Positions 44,799 to 54,592 of a stretch of 64,000 nt of DNA are shown piece after piece. The stretch is from positions 3,516,800 to 3,580,799 of the forward strand of contig NZ_CP084029.1 in assembly GCF_020181615.1 (NCBI RefSeq), given 5' to 3'. Below the pieces are notes generated by a model. That model was not told the DNA's origin, did no database searches, and saw only the letters and a program-made list of their open reading frames with translations. A program made the translations under genes and the position numbers. Within the stretch, counting starts at the first letter, position 1. Each line of letters opens with the position of its first letter. The DNA comes from [Mycobacterium] crassicus. GTDB taxonomy: Bacteria > Actinomycetota > Actinomycetes > Mycobacteriales > Mycobacteriaceae.

Positions 44799-46178
44799 TC
44801 ATGCGCCGAGGAAGTTGAGGATCTCGAAGACCACGGCGCCCGCCTCGAGCATCGGCGCAAGCGAGATCAACGGTTCCCCGTTGAATACCGCGTCCGGTCC
44901 GAGCCATTCGATGACATCCAGCGACACGGCCAACTCGTTCCACGCACCCAGCAGATAGGCGTCCACCTCGTTGGTGAAGTGGTAGCCGGCCAGCAGCGCC
45001 TCGACGAACGAATCCGGCAGCGGATCTCGTCCGGCGAAGCCGAGCAGGTCGTTGACCGGGTCGACGAAGCTGCGCACCGCGGCGTACTGCAAGCCGGCCA
45101 GCATCTGCAGCGGATCCATCCGCGACACGAACCCGGCCACACCGGATCCCTCGGCCAGTTGACCACTCGCGGTGACCGCCCAGGGCCCGACGGCGTTGGT
45201 TCCGTTGACGCCGACAAACGGGTCGCCCGGATTGCCGTATCCCCAGTCGATGACCAGTTTGAGTCCCGGCGCCAGGGTGTCGCCGATCACCTTGCCGACG
45301 TCGCCGAGGGCATAGATCGGCCAGAGGATCGGCAGCTGTTGCGGGATCAGGTAGAAGTCGGTGTCGCCGATCCTGCCGAGATCGACTGTGTCGGAGAGGT
45401 TGTCGAAGTCGACGTAGGAGAAATGCACCGTCGCGGTGCCGATCAGCGCGTTGATCATGGCCAGCAGGTTGCCCGGATCCTGCGGGAAGTTGGCCAGACC
45501 GTCGTATTCGCCGGTGTAGATGTCGGTGTCGAATCCGCTGGTCGGCGTAGGCCCGATGCTCAGTGGGATGCCCAAGAACGGCAGGTGCACCGGCTGGTCG
45601 CCCAGCAGTGGATACGCGGGGAAGCGGGTCAGGACTCCCCCGAGCGGATTGTTGGGGTTGCCGACGAGCACGAAGTGCAGATTGTCGGGGTCAAGACCGG
45701 CGCCGCCGGAAGCCCCCGCGAGCAGGTTGATCATCTCCTGGGTGGAGATGGTGGCGCTCTGCGAGTAGCCGAACACCGTGACGTCATCGCCGTCCCGCAG
45801 TTGCGGCTCAAGAGCGTTGTGCAGGATGTCGACACCGCGGGCCACCGACTCGGCGAAGGTCAGATAGGGGTTCGGCGGAGGCAGGCACACCAACGGGCAG
45901 AACTGTTCGGGGGTGACCAGGGGCTCGAACCGGTAGCCGGGGAACGTCGGTTGCCCGGGGAACCACGGCGAGGCGGGCTGCAGGAACCGTTGCAGCACCG
46001 CCTCCAGGTAGCCGCCGACCGTGGGGTCGGGAATGCTGGTCGGCCCCATGATCCAGCCCTCGGCCCCCAGCAGCGCCACGTCCTGCTGGGAACCCTGCCA
46101 GGGCTGCACCCCAACGGTGACCGCCAGCACCGACGCCGCTGCGAGCAGTACTGCCCCCAGCGGACGCCGGCGGGACAC
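44799..46178 (-). CDS. PE-PPE-domain serine hydrolase without PE domain, tandem copy 1
   Basis: 459 residues. N-terminal signal or anchor ([18 protein letters not shown]), then the PE-PPE alpha/beta-hydrolase domain with nucleophile motif [11 protein letters not shown] and candidate acid and histidine in [11 protein letters not shown] and TATVHFSY. Shared blocks with copies 2 and 3: [12 protein letters not shown] and [11 protein letters not shown]. Likely an exported esterase acting on envelope lipids. GTG 46178 lies 4 bp after the copy 2 stop, so the two are co-transcribed. Confidence 0.85.
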   Translation of the reverse strand: MSRRRPLGAVLLAAASVLAVTVGVQPWQGSQQDVALLGAEGWIMGPTSIPDPTVGGYLEAVLQRFLQPASPWFPGQPTFPGYRFEPLVTPEQFCPLVCLPPPNPYLTFAESVARGVDILHNALEPQLRDGDDVTVFGYSQSATISTQEMINLLAGASGGAGLDPDNLHFVLVGNPNNPLGGVLTRFPAYPLLGDQPVHLPFLGIPLSIGPTPTSGFDTDIYTGEYDGLANFPQDPGNLLAMINALIGTATVHFSYVDFDNLSDTVDLGRIGDTDFYLIPQQLPILWPIYALGDVGKVIGDTLAPGLKLVIDWGYGNPGDPFVGVNGTNAVGPWAVTASGQLAEGSGVAGFVSRMDPLQMLAGLQYAAVRSFVDPVNDLLGFAGRDPLPDSFVEALLAGYHFTNEVDAYLLGAWNELAVSLDVIEWLGPDAVFNGEPLISLAPMLEAGAVVFEILNFLGA

Positions 46179-46182
46179 CGGA

Positions 46183-47598
46183 TCAGGCGTCGAAGTAGTT
46201 GACGATGCTGAAGCCCAGTCCGACCAGGTCCAGCAGCGGCTGCGCGGAGATCAGCGGCGCCCCGTTGAAGATGGCGTCCGGCCCCAGCACGTCGAGGACG
46301 TTCCACTGGGTCGCCAGGTCCTGCCAGCCGGTGAGCAGCGCCTGGTCCAGGCCGATCGTGAAGTTGTAGCCGGTCAGCAGCGTGTCCACGATCGACTGCG
46401 ACAACGGGTCCTGCCCGGCGAAGTCCAGCAGGTGGTTGATGGTGTTGGTCAGGCTCTGCACGCCGGCGTACTGCATGCCGGCCAGCATCTGGAGCGGGTC
46501 CATCCGCAGCAGGAACCCGGCGACACCGGTGTCGTCCGACAGGTGGCCGGTCGCGGTGACCGCCCAGGGGCCGGCCGCGGCGATCGGGTCGACACCGTTG
46601 ACGGTGATGCCGGCGCCCGGGGCACCGGGGTTGCCGTAGGACCAGTCGATGGTCGTCTTCAGGATGGGCGCCACGGCGTCAGCGACGAACCTGCCGATGT
46701 CGCCGAGCCCATAGAGCGGCCCCAGGATCGGCAACTCAGCGGTGGGCAGCATGTAGAAGTCGTTGGCCCCGATCGAGCCGAGGTCGATCGCGTTGCCGAG
46801 GTTGTCGTCGAAGTAGGCGCCGTGCACCGCCATAATCCCCATCAGGGCGTTGAGCACGGCCACCAGGTTGGTGAATTCCCGCGGGAAGTTCGACCAACCG
46901 TCGTACTCGGTGCTGTAGACGCTGGCCGAGAAGTCGGTCGGACCCGCGCCGATACCGACCGGAATGCCGAGGAACGGGATGTGCTGCATGCCCCCGTCCA
47001 AACCGGCGGAAAAGTCCAGCCGGCTCAAGATGCCGCCGATCGGGCTGTTCGGGTCACCGATCAGCACGAAGTGCAGGTTGTCCGGGTCGTAGGAGCCACC
47101 GGGCGCGTCGGCGAGCAGCTTCTGCATCGCCAGGGTGGAGACCACCGCGCTCTGCGAGTAGCCGAACACCGTGACGTCCTCGCCGGCCTCGAGTTGCGGG
47201 CGGATGGCGGCGTCGAGGCTGGCGGCGCCCACCGCGAGCGAGTCCGCGAAGTTCAGCTGCGGGACCGGCAACGGCTGGCAGACGATCGGGCAGAACTGTT
47301 CCGGGGTGACCAGCCCTTCGAACGTGTAGTCGGGGAACATCGCCTGCCCGGAGAACCACGGCGCTGTGGGCTGCAGGTAGAAGGCCCGCACCACATCCAT
47401 GTAGTTGCCGATGGTCGGGTCGGCCTGGCCGGTGCCGGTCATGATCCAGCCCTCGCCGGCCAGCAGCGAGATGTCGGCGACCAGCTTCTCCAGCCGGAGC
47501 GCCAGCGCCGGAGGCAGCAGCGCGGACACACCCAGGACGGCGGCGCACAGCGCGGCCAACATTGTTGCCGCCAGCGGATGCAGTCGCTTCGCCGTCAT
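46183..47598 (-). CDS. PE-PPE-domain serine hydrolase, tandem copy 2
   Basis: 471 residues. N-terminal hydrophobic segment (ATMLAALCAAVLGVSALLPP), [14 protein letters not shown], nucleophile motif [11 protein letters not shown], acid/histidine candidates in STEYDGWSNFP and AVHGAYF. ATG 47598 is chosen over GTG 47601 because AGGAGG stands six bases before it. The gap to copy 3 is 170 bp and holds a palindrome. Confidence 0.85.
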   Translation of the reverse strand: MTAKRLHPLAATMLAALCAAVLGVSALLPPALALRLEKLVADISLLAGEGWIMTGTGQADPTIGNYMDVVRAFYLQPTAPWFSGQAMFPDYTFEGLVTPEQFCPIVCQPLPVPQLNFADSLAVGAASLDAAIRPQLEAGEDVTVFGYSQSAVVSTLAMQKLLADAPGGSYDPDNLHFVLIGDPNSPIGGILSRLDFSAGLDGGMQHIPFLGIPVGIGAGPTDFSASVYSTEYDGWSNFPREFTNLVAVLNALMGIMAVHGAYFDDNLGNAIDLGSIGANDFYMLPTAELPILGPLYGLGDIGRFVADAVAPILKTTIDWSYGNPGAPGAGITVNGVDPIAAAGPWAVTATGHLSDDTGVAGFLLRMDPLQMLAGMQYAGVQSLTNTINHLLDFAGQDPLSQSIVDTLLTGYNFTIGLDQALLTGWQDLATQWNVLDVLGPDAIFNGAPLISAQPLLDLVGLGFSIVNYFDA

Positions 47599-47687
47599 CA
47601 CAGACCTCCTGGGTCGTCTCGTCGCGCCATTTGCCGAACTGTGTTCCGCCTAATAACCAGACACATCTTTGTCAGGCGAATTTAAGG

Positions 47688-47708
47688 ATTCAAGGGTTTA
47701 CCTTGAAT
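47688..47708. promoter_or_regulatory. Palindrome upstream of PE-PPE copy 2
   Basis: ATTCAAGG-GTTTA-CCTTGAAT, a perfect 8-bp inverted repeat 90 bp before the copy 2 start and 60 bp after the copy 3 stop. It could be an operator or a weak terminator. Confidence 0.35.
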
Positions 47709-47768
47709 GAGAAAACGGGCGTTGTCAAATGGAATGCGCAGTGCTCAACTGCCGGCGTCCGACGAGCG

Positions 47769-49247
47769 TTATGCGCCGAAGGTGTTGAAGATGTCGAAGC
47801 CCGCCCCGACCAACGCCAGCAGCCCGTCGCCGGGGATACCCACCCCACTCAGCACGGCGTCGGGGCCCAGCACATCGCCCAGGTCCAGCGAATTGGCCAG
47901 GCTGGTCCACCCGTCGAGAATGAACTTGTCGACCGAGTTCACCAGGTCGTAGCCGGTGATCATCTGCAGAAAGTCGGTGATGCCGCTGATGGTGCTGATG
48001 TCACCGGCCGACAGGGCGCCCCCGCTGGCGGCGGCCGCGACATTGGCCCACGGACCGACCAGGCTCTGGATCAGCGCGTTCTGGGTACCGGCCAGCATCT
48101 GTAGCGGGTCCATCTTCGAGAACAGGCCCATGGTCCCCGAGCCGTCATAGAGCTCTCCGGTCGGGGTCATCGCCCACGGTCCCCCGGCCACCCCGAACGC
48201 CTGCTGGTAGGGGCTGCCGCTGATGAACTCGCCGGCCGGAATCCGGTAGAGCCCGTTGACGGCCGGATCTCCGGCATTGCCGTAGCCCCAGTCGATGGCC
48301 AGCCTGGCCCACGGGGAGAAGAAGTCGCCGAAGAACTGTCCGGGAATCCCGCCGTTGTACATGAACTGCAGGATCGGGAGATTCTCCGGAATCATGAAGA
48401 AGTTGGCGTCGCCGATGGTGCCGATATTGATGGCAGCGGCCAACTGGTCGGCGCTGTAATCCGGGTAGTACGGGTGCACGGTGGTGATGCCGATCAGGGC
48501 GTTGATCACGGCCAGGATGTTGGTCGGGTCCCGCGGGAAATTGGCCCAGCCGTCATATTCACCGGTGTAGATATCGGTCGATATGTGCTCGGTGGGAGTG
48601 GGCGCCAGGCTCAGCGGGATATTGACGAACGGCAGGTGCTGATCGTCAGGGAACTGGAACCGGTCCAGAATTCCGCCGATCGGGTTGTTGGGGTCGCCGA
48701 TCAGAACGACGTGCAGATTGCCCAGCTGATCCAGGGTCGGATTGCCCGCGGTGCCGGCGTTGGCGATCAGGTTGTTCATCTCGATGGATGCGATGGCGGC
48801 GCTCTGCGAGTACCCGAACACCGTGACGTTGTCGCCGGCCAGAAGCTGCGGCTGGATCGCCTGATTCAGCTCGCCCACGCCGGCGTTCAGCGATTGGCCG
48901 AAGTTGAGCGGCGGCTGACCGGGAATGCACACGAACGGGCAGAACTGCTCCGGGGTGACCAGGCCCTGGAAGTCATAACCGAGAAACGTCGGCTGACCGG
49001 GGAACAGCGGCGACGACGGCTGCAGGTAGTTCGCGAGGATCTGACTGATGTAGGGACCGACGGTGGGGTCGGGCACACCTGTGCCGCTCATGATCCAGCC
49101 CTCGTCGGCCAGCAGCCGCAGTCGGGCGGTCAGTTGGTCCAGCCCGTACCCGAGCACCGACGACACCATCGACGTCACGCCCAGCACGACGGCGCACAGC
49201 ACCGTCAACACCATCGCGCCCAGCGGGCGTAACCGTTCTGTCGTCAT
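47769..49247 (-). CDS. PE-PPE-domain serine hydrolase, tandem copy 3
   Basis: 492 residues, the longest of the three. N-terminal segment [35 protein letters not shown], nucleophile motif [23 protein letters not shown] and TTVHPYYPD. It has an insert around PYQQAFGVAGGPWAM and an ending GLLALVGAGFDIFNTFGA like the others. ATG 49247 has GGGGAGG upstream. The three genes occupy the place where M. tuberculosis has sapM between upp and Rv3311. Confidence 0.85.
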   Translation of the reverse strand: MTTERLRPLGAMVLTVLCAVVLGVTSMVSSVLGYGLDQLTARLRLLADEGWIMSGTGVPDPTVGPYISQILANYLQPSSPLFPGQPTFLGYDFQGLVTPEQFCPFVCIPGQPPLNFGQSLNAGVGELNQAIQPQLLAGDNVTVFGYSQSAAIASIEMNNLIANAGTAGNPTLDQLGNLHVVLIGDPNNPIGGILDRFQFPDDQHLPFVNIPLSLAPTPTEHISTDIYTGEYDGWANFPRDPTNILAVINALIGITTVHPYYPDYSADQLAAAINIGTIGDANFFMIPENLPILQFMYNGGIPGQFFGDFFSPWARLAIDWGYGNAGDPAVNGLYRIPAGEFISGSPYQQAFGVAGGPWAMTPTGELYDGSGTMGLFSKMDPLQMLAGTQNALIQSLVGPWANVAAAASGGALSAGDISTISGITDFLQMITGYDLVNSVDKFILDGWTSLANSLDLGDVLGPDAVLSGVGIPGDGLLALVGAGFDIFNTFGA

Positions 49248-49446
49248 GACGGCCTCCCCGACCCCCGAGCTGTGTCCTGGCTCACAGTTCCCAGCGATAC
49301 GACCCTAACCATCTGATGAATATCGCGCCAATACCCACCACAGAGAATTCAGGATTCTCAAATTGGACGGCAGGGTCGCCACGCCGCTGATCCCGGCGCT
49401 AATCCCGGCTCCCGAGCCCTGGGGGTGCCTCGTTACTCTGTGCCGC

Positions 49447-50718
49447 ATGGCAGCTGACCTCGTACCGATCCGCGTTGCAGTGACCGCTGGTGACCGCTAC
49501 ACCCTGTGGGCGCCGCGCTGGCGCGACTCCGGCGACGAGTGGGAGGCGTTCCTCGGCAAGGACGAAGACCTGTACGGCTTCGCCTCCGCCGCCGACCTGA
49601 CGGCCTTCGTGCGGACCAACACCGACAACGACTTGGCCGATCATCCGGCCTGGCAGGCACTGACCGAAGCCAACGCCCACCGGCTCAACCCGCGCCGCAG
49701 CCGCCAGTACGACCTGATCGCGGTGGAGGAACTGCTCACCGAGAAGCCGACCGAGAAGTCCGTCCGGAAGGTCGCCGACGCGATGGAAGTCGTCTCGGCG
49801 ATCGGATCGGTCTGCGACCTGACCACGGTGACGAAGTTCTTCAACGGCAACCCCAGCCTGGGAACCCTGGCCGGCGGCGTCGACAACTTCAGCGGCCGCG
49901 CCGGCCGCAAGCGGTGGAACGCCATCGCCGAGATCATCAACCGCAGCTGGGGCAACGTGCTGGCCGCGGTCGAAGAAGTGATCAGCACTCCCGACGTCGA
50001 CGCCGCCGCGTCGTCGCGCGCGGCCGACGAACTGGCCGCGGAAGCCCCGGCCGAGCCGGAGCCGCCGGCCCCCGAAAGCACCGACGAGACCGAAGCCACC
50101 GAGGGCGCCGACCCCGAGGCGACGACGACGGACGCGCGGGCCACCGGTGATCGGGTGGTGCTCGGCGACGACAAGAACTTCTGGACCAAGGTCGGCATCG
50201 ACCCGATCCGGATCATCACCGACAACGGCACGTTCTTCTCGCTGCGCTGCTACCTCGGCGACCAGCCGGTGTTCCTCGGCCGCAACGGCCGGATCAGCGT
50301 GTTCGGCTCCGAGCGCGCCCTGGCCCGCTACCTGGCCGACGAACACGATCACGACCTGTCGGACCTGAGCACCTACGACGACATCCGAACCGCCGCCACC
50401 GACGGCTCACTGTCGATCGACATAACCGACGACAACGTCTACGTGCTGTCGGGGATAGCCGACGACCTGACCGATGGACCGGACGCGGTGGACCGCGAGC
50501 AGCTCGAGCTGGCCGTCGAGTTTCTGCAGGACGTGGGTACCTACGCCGAAGACGGCGTGGTCACCGAAACCCTCAAGCCGGACCGCCCGCTGGGCCGGCT
50601 GGTGAGCTATGTGCTCGACCGCGAATCGGTGGCCGAGCCCCAACGCCCGTTCGCGCCCGCAATCAAGGAATGGGAACAACTCGAACAGTTCATGCAGTCA
50701 CGACTGCGGCGCGAGTAA
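49447..50718 (+). CDS. Conserved mycobacterial protein, Rv3311-like
   Basis: 423 residues, no signal. Two similar halves: an N-terminal part with LWAPRWRDSGDEWEAFLGKDEDLYGF and a C-terminal part after an acidic, Pro/Glu-rich linker (about 205-245) with RCYLGDQPVFLGRNGRISVF. Each half recalls a repeated beta-rich unit followed by helices (AADLTAFVRTNTDNDL versus ERALARYLADEHDHDL), so an internal duplication is likely. Function unknown. ATG 49447 sits seven bases after TACTCT (leaderless). Confidence 0.85.
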   Translation: MAADLVPIRVAVTAGDRYTLWAPRWRDSGDEWEAFLGKDEDLYGFASAADLTAFVRTNTDNDLADHPAWQALTEANAHRLNPRRSRQYDLIAVEELLTEKPTEKSVRKVADAMEVVSAIGSVCDLTTVTKFFNGNPSLGTLAGGVDNFSGRAGRKRWNAIAEIINRSWGNVLAAVEEVISTPDVDAAASSRAADELAAEAPAEPEPPAPESTDETEATEGADPEATTTDARATGDRVVLGDDKNFWTKVGIDPIRIITDNGTFFSLRCYLGDQPVFLGRNGRISVFGSERALARYLADEHDHDLSDLSTYDDIRTAATDGSLSIDITDDNVYVLSGIADDLTDGPDAVDREQLELAVEFLQDVGTYAEDGVVTETLKPDRPLGRLVSYVLDRESVAEPQRPFAPAIKEWEQLEQFMQSRLRRE

Positions 50719-50870
50719 CACGCGATCAAAGCTTTTTCACAGGTTGCCGCGGGCACACTAACGTAAACGGCGCCCTGTATGTGACTGCTTGCGGATATCG
50801 CAGGGAATTCACTGGAATTGCAGCATTCATTTGCTCGATTTCATTGCCGAGTGCCCGTATCCCCGATAAC

Positions 50871-50902
50871 ATCTGGCCCGATAACCTCTGGCCGGGCCGT
50901 GT
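50871..50902 (+). repeat. 16-bp tandem repeat before the LGFP lipoprotein
   Basis: CCCGATAACATCTGGC is followed immediately by CCGATAACCTCTGGCC. The pair lies about 40-65 bp before the ATG, in a leader or promoter region, and could be a regulator site. Confidence 0.45.
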
Positions 50903-50937
50903 GGGTTTGTGGCCCTTCCCATTCGAAAGGACTACAC

Positions 50938-51501
50938 ATGCACAAGGCGACGCAACGAGCCGCAGCACTGTCCGCCGCAGTCTTGGGGATCGCGCTGATC
51001 GGCACCGGTTGCAGCACGACCAAGGAGAAGACCAGCGAGGCGTTGAGCTCAGCCAGCTCCGTCGCATCCTCGGCGAGTTCGGTGATCTCGTCCGCGGTCA
51101 GCGGTCCGGCCGAGGAGAGCGGCGCGGCCAGCTCCACCGAGATGACCGGCGCCGACGGCAAGGAATACACCGTCTCCGGCCCGATCCTGGCCAAGCTCGA
51201 CTCCCTGGACGCAGCCGCCAAGCAGGACCTGGGCGAGCCGACCGGTGCCGAGCAGAAGAACCCCGACGGCGGCACCTACCAGCAGTTCGACGGCGGTGTG
51301 ATCGTTCACACCACCCGTTCTTACGTGGTGTGGGGCAAGATCCGCGACAAGTGGAACGAGCTGGGCGGTTCGCAGGGCAAGCTGGGTTACCCGACCAGCG
51401 ACGAGACCACCAACGCCGACGGTTCCAAGCAGACCACCTTCGAGCACGGCATCGTGAGCTGGAAAGACGGCGACACCGAAGCCACTGTCACCGAGCACTG
51501 A
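50938..51501 (+). CDS. LGFP-repeat lipoprotein
   Basis: 187 residues. Lipoprotein signal with lipobox LIGTGC (Cys25), then a Ser/Ala-rich stretch of about 40 residues and two to three LGFP-type repeats (KQDLGEPTGAEQ, GSQGKLGYPTSDET, with TYQQFDGGVIV and TTFEHGIVSW between). LGFP repeats are thought to bind cell-wall arabinogalactan or mycolate layers. Anchored on the outer face of the membrane. The ATG follows AAAGG, a modest ribosome site. Confidence 0.85.
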   Translation: MHKATQRAAALSAAVLGIALIGTGCSTTKEKTSEALSSASSVASSASSVISSAVSGPAEESGAASSTEMTGADGKEYTVSGPILAKLDSLDAAAKQDLGEPTGAEQKNPDGGTYQQFDGGVIVHTTRSYVVWGKIRDKWNELGGSQGKLGYPTSDETTNADGSKQTTFEHGIVSWKDGDTEATVTEH

Positions 51502-51512
51502 TCCGACTGACG

Positions 51513-51548
51513 AAGGCCGGGCAGTCGCAACCGCGATTGCCCGGCTTT
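51513..51548. terminator. Bidirectional hairpin terminator between LGFP gene and add
   Basis: 13-bp stem (GCCGGGCAGTCGC with GCGATTGCCCGGC, one mismatch) flanked by AAG on one side and TTTCG on the other. It stands between two convergent genes, so it can end both transcripts. Confidence 0.6.
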
Positions 51549-51555
51549 CGCCGTT

Positions 51556-52644
51556 TCAGCCGACCAGCACCGCATAGCGCGGCTTGATCACTTCTTCGAT
51601 GATCTCCACGCGCTGGTCGAACGGAATGAATGCGGACTTCATCGCATTCACCGTGAATCGCTGCAGATCGATCCAGCCGTAACCGAATGTCTCGGCGAGC
51701 ACCAGCATCTCCTTGCTCATGGTGGTGTCGCTCATCAACCGATTATCGGTATTGACCGTCACCCGCAGTCTGGCGCGGGCCAGCAGATCGAACGGGTGCT
51801 CCGCGATGCTGTCGACCGCGCCGGTCTGCACATTGGAGCTCGGACACAATTCCAGCGGGACCCGCTTGTCGCGCAGGATCGCCGCCAGCCTCCCCAGCCG
51901 CACGCCACCGTCGTCGTCGACGGTGATGTCGTCGGTGATCCGCACCCCGTGCCCCAGCCGGTCGGCACCGCAGAACGCGATCGCCTCGTGGATGGACGGC
52001 AGCCCGAACGCCTCACCGGCGTGAATGGTGAAGCGCGCGTTGTGGTCTCGCATGTACTCGAAGGCGTCCAGATGCCGGCTCGGCGGGTAGCCCGCCTCGG
52101 CGCCGGCGATGTCGAAGCCGACCACGCCCTTGTCGCGGAACCGGATGGCCAGCTCGGCGATCTCCCGGGATAGCGCGGCGTGGCGCATCGCGGTGACCAG
52201 GCAGCGCACCGTGATCTCCCGGCCGACCGCAGCGGCGGCGCGCTCCCCGTCGGCGAAACCGGCCAGCACCGCGTCGGTCACCTCGTCGAAGGACAGTCCG
52301 CCTTCGATGTGCAGTTCCGGCGCGAAGCGCACCTCGGCGTAGACCACCGCATCGGCGGCCAGGTCCTCGACACATTCCCGGGCCACCCGGTGCAGCGCGT
52401 CGGCGGTCTGCATCACCGCCACGGTGTGGCTGAACGGCTCCAGGTAGCGCTCCAGCGAACCGCTGTGCGAGCGGGTGCGGAACCAGGCGGCCAGCTCATC
52501 GGGGTCGGTCGCCGGCAGCCCGTCGTAGCCGACCCGCCCGGCGATGTCCACGACGGTGGCCGGGCGCAGACCGCCGTCCAGATGGTCGTGCAGCAGCGCT
52601 TTGGGGGCTTTACGGATCGCCTGCAGGTTCAGTGGAGTGCTCAT
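51556..52644 (-). CDS. add: Adenosine deaminase
   Basis: 362 residues. Zinc and substrate motifs of the adenosine deaminase family: [42 protein letters not shown] and VNTDNRLMS. Converts (deoxy)adenosine to (deoxy)inosine, which DeoD can then split. ATG 52644 overlaps the deoA stop by 4 bp (ATGA), making it the last gene of cdd-deoA-add. Confidence 0.95.
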   Translation of the reverse strand: MSTPLNLQAIRKAPKALLHDHLDGGLRPATVVDIAGRVGYDGLPATDPDELAAWFRTRSHSGSLERYLEPFSHTVAVMQTADALHRVARECVEDLAADAVVYAEVRFAPELHIEGGLSFDEVTDAVLAGFADGERAAAAVGREITVRCLVTAMRHAALSREIAELAIRFRDKGVVGFDIAGAEAGYPPSRHLDAFEYMRDHNARFTIHAGEAFGLPSIHEAIAFCGADRLGHGVRITDDITVDDDGGVRLGRLAAILRDKRVPLELCPSSNVQTGAVDSIAEHPFDLLARARLRVTVNTDNRLMSDTTMSKEMLVLAETFGYGWIDLQRFTVNAMKSAFIPFDQRVEIIEEVIKPRYAVLVG

Positions 52645-53957
52645 GCCTTCATTCCCGGGTCTGCGGCGATGATCAGCGGCCGCGATACCAGCGGAGTATC
52701 CGCGGCACCGAGGATGCGATAGCCGCCGTCCAGCTCGGCGCACGCCGGCCCGAATCGCTTCGGAGTGTCGGTGTACAGCGTGAACAGCGCCTCTCCGGCA
52801 CGCACCGGATCACCCGGACGCCGATGTATCCGCACACCGGCCCCGGCCTGCACACCCTCGCCGGGGCGAGCCCGGCCCGCTCCCAGCCGCCACGCCGTCA
52901 TACCCACCGCCATCGCGTCGATTTCCCCCATTGTGCCGTCCCGGGGTGCGGTGATGGTCTCCGAACATGCCGCCACCGGCAGCGGCACACCCAGGTCGCC
53001 GCCCTGCGCGGCGATCATCGCGGTGAACCGGTCCATCGCGGTGCCGTCGACCAGGGTGGCGGCGGGATCGCACTTGTCCAAGCCGGCCAGGGTGAGCATC
53101 TCGGCGGCCAGCGTCAGGGTCAGCGACACCACGTCGGCGGGACCACCGCCGGCCAGCACCTCCAGCGCTTCGGTGACCTCGATGGCATTGCCGACCGCGG
53201 CTCCCAGCGGGGTGTTCATGTCGGTGAGCAGGGCACGAGTCGGCACGCCGTGCGCCGCACCGAGTTCGACCATCATGTCGGCCAATTCCCGGGCCTGCGT
53301 CGGGGATTTCATGAACGCGCCCGATCCGACCTTGACGTCCAGAACCAGTGCTGCGGCGCCCTCGGCCAGCTTCTTGCTCATCACCGAGCTGGCGATCAGC
53401 GGCAGCGACTCCACCGTGGCGGTGATGTCGCGCAGCGCGTAGAGCTTGGCGTCGGCGGGCGCCAACGCGCCGGCGGCGAAGATCGCCGCACCCACGTCGG
53501 TCAACTGTTCGCGCAGCCGCGCCGTCGACAGCGCCGCATCGAAGCCGGCGATGGACTCCAGCTTGTCCAGGGTGCCGCCGGTATGGCCCAGGCCGCGCCC
53601 GGAGGCCTGCGGAACCGCCGCACCGCAGGCCGCGACGACGGCGACCAGCGGCAGGGTGATCTTGTCGCCCACCCCGCCGGTGGAGTGCTTGTCGACGGTG
53701 GGGAGCCGGTCGTCCTGACGGCGCAGGTCGCGCCAGTCCATCCGCTCCCCCGAGGCGATCATCGCCGCGGTCCAGCGGGCGGTCTCGTGGGCGTCCATGC
53801 CGCGCAGGAAGATAGCCATCAGCAGCGCCGCCATCTGCTCGTCGGCGAGGCGTCCGGCGGTGTAGGACTCGATCAGCCAGTCTATGGCGCCGTCGGTCAG
53901 CCGGTGGCCGTCGCGTTTGGCGGCGATCAGCGTCGGTGCGTCGTAGCTCTGGTTCAC
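52641..53957 (-). CDS. deoA: Thymidine phosphorylase DeoA
   Basis: 438 residues. Family motifs [16 protein letters not shown] (phosphate site), [39 protein letters not shown] and the C-terminal [14 protein letters not shown] barrel-sandwich domain. Splits thymidine or deoxyuridine to base and deoxyribose-1-phosphate. GTG 53957 was taken because it overlaps the cdd stop (GTGA); ATG 53963 two codons upstream is also possible. Confidence 0.94.
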   Translation of the reverse strand: MNQSYDAPTLIAAKRDGHRLTDGAIDWLIESYTAGRLADEQMAALLMAIFLRGMDAHETARWTAAMIASGERMDWRDLRRQDDRLPTVDKHSTGGVGDKITLPLVAVVAACGAAVPQASGRGLGHTGGTLDKLESIAGFDAALSTARLREQLTDVGAAIFAAGALAPADAKLYALRDITATVESLPLIASSVMSKKLAEGAAALVLDVKVGSGAFMKSPTQARELADMMVELGAAHGVPTRALLTDMNTPLGAAVGNAIEVTEALEVLAGGGPADVVSLTLTLAAEMLTLAGLDKCDPAATLVDGTAMDRFTAMIAAQGGDLGVPLPVAACSETITAPRDGTMGEIDAMAVGMTAWRLGAGRARPGEGVQAGAGVRIHRRPGDPVRAGEALFTLYTDTPKRFGPACAELDGGYRILGAADTPLVSRPLIIAADPGMKA

Positions 53958-54355
53958 GCCCATGCGTCGGGTCCGAAGGCATCCGGCAGCAGTTCGCCGA
54001 GCGTCCTGGCACCGGCCGGGTGGTCGATCAGGAGCTCGGCCCCGCCGTGCTCGAGCAGCACCTGGCGGCAGCGACCGCACGGCATCAGCAGCTTGCCGGC
54101 GGCATCGGTGCAGGACAAGGCCACCAGCCGGCGGCTCCGGCCGGCGCCGGCCGCGTGCAGGGCGCAGACCACCGCGCACTCGGCACAGAGGCCCAGACCA
54201 TATGAGACATTTTCCACATTGCAGCCGGTCACCACCCGGCCGTCATCGGTCAGTGCGGCGGCACCGACCCGCAGCCCCGAATACGGCGCGTAGGCGTTGG
54301 CGGCCGCAGATATGGCCTTGTGCCGCAACGTATCCCACTCGATTTCGACGGCCAT
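53954..54355 (-). CDS. cdd: Cytidine deaminase
   Basis: 133 residues, homotetrameric type. Zinc ligands in LCAECAVVCAL and MPCGRCRQVL, with the catalytic Glu in CAE. APYSGLRVGAAALT and NVENVSYGLGLCAE complete the site. Makes uridine from cytidine, feeding DeoA and Upp. ATG 54355 with GGAG about 10 bases upstream; an earlier in-frame start is not conserved. First gene of cdd-deoA-add, divergent from sdhC. Confidence 0.94.
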   Translation of the reverse strand: MAVEIEWDTLRHKAISAAANAYAPYSGLRVGAAALTDDGRVVTGCNVENVSYGLGLCAECAVVCALHAAGAGRSRRLVALSCTDAAGKLLMPCGRCRQVLLEHGGAELLIDHPAGARTLGELLPDAFGPDAWA

Positions 54356-54592
54356 GTCAGCCCACTCCGTTTCGATCTGAGCGCACCGAATCACCCCATC
54401 AACCCGTCTGGCCGGCCGAAAATCAGGGTAACCGCAGGCCGTTGCTACTCGACGGTAACTACGACGTGGTCGTTTCGGCCCTGTGATTGGGTTTAGAGTC
54501 CAAACCGAGGTTATTGACAGATGGCGTTGCGTAGCGACCGTCAGCGCGGCAAAGCCGGGCGAAACGGGTCACTACAGATATTGGAGGCGCTG

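Noticed and set aside
49328..49360. GGGTAT on the minus strand before PE-PPE copy 3 as a SigF promoter
   Set aside because: No GTTT-like -35 at 15-17 bp; the -10-like word alone is not enough.
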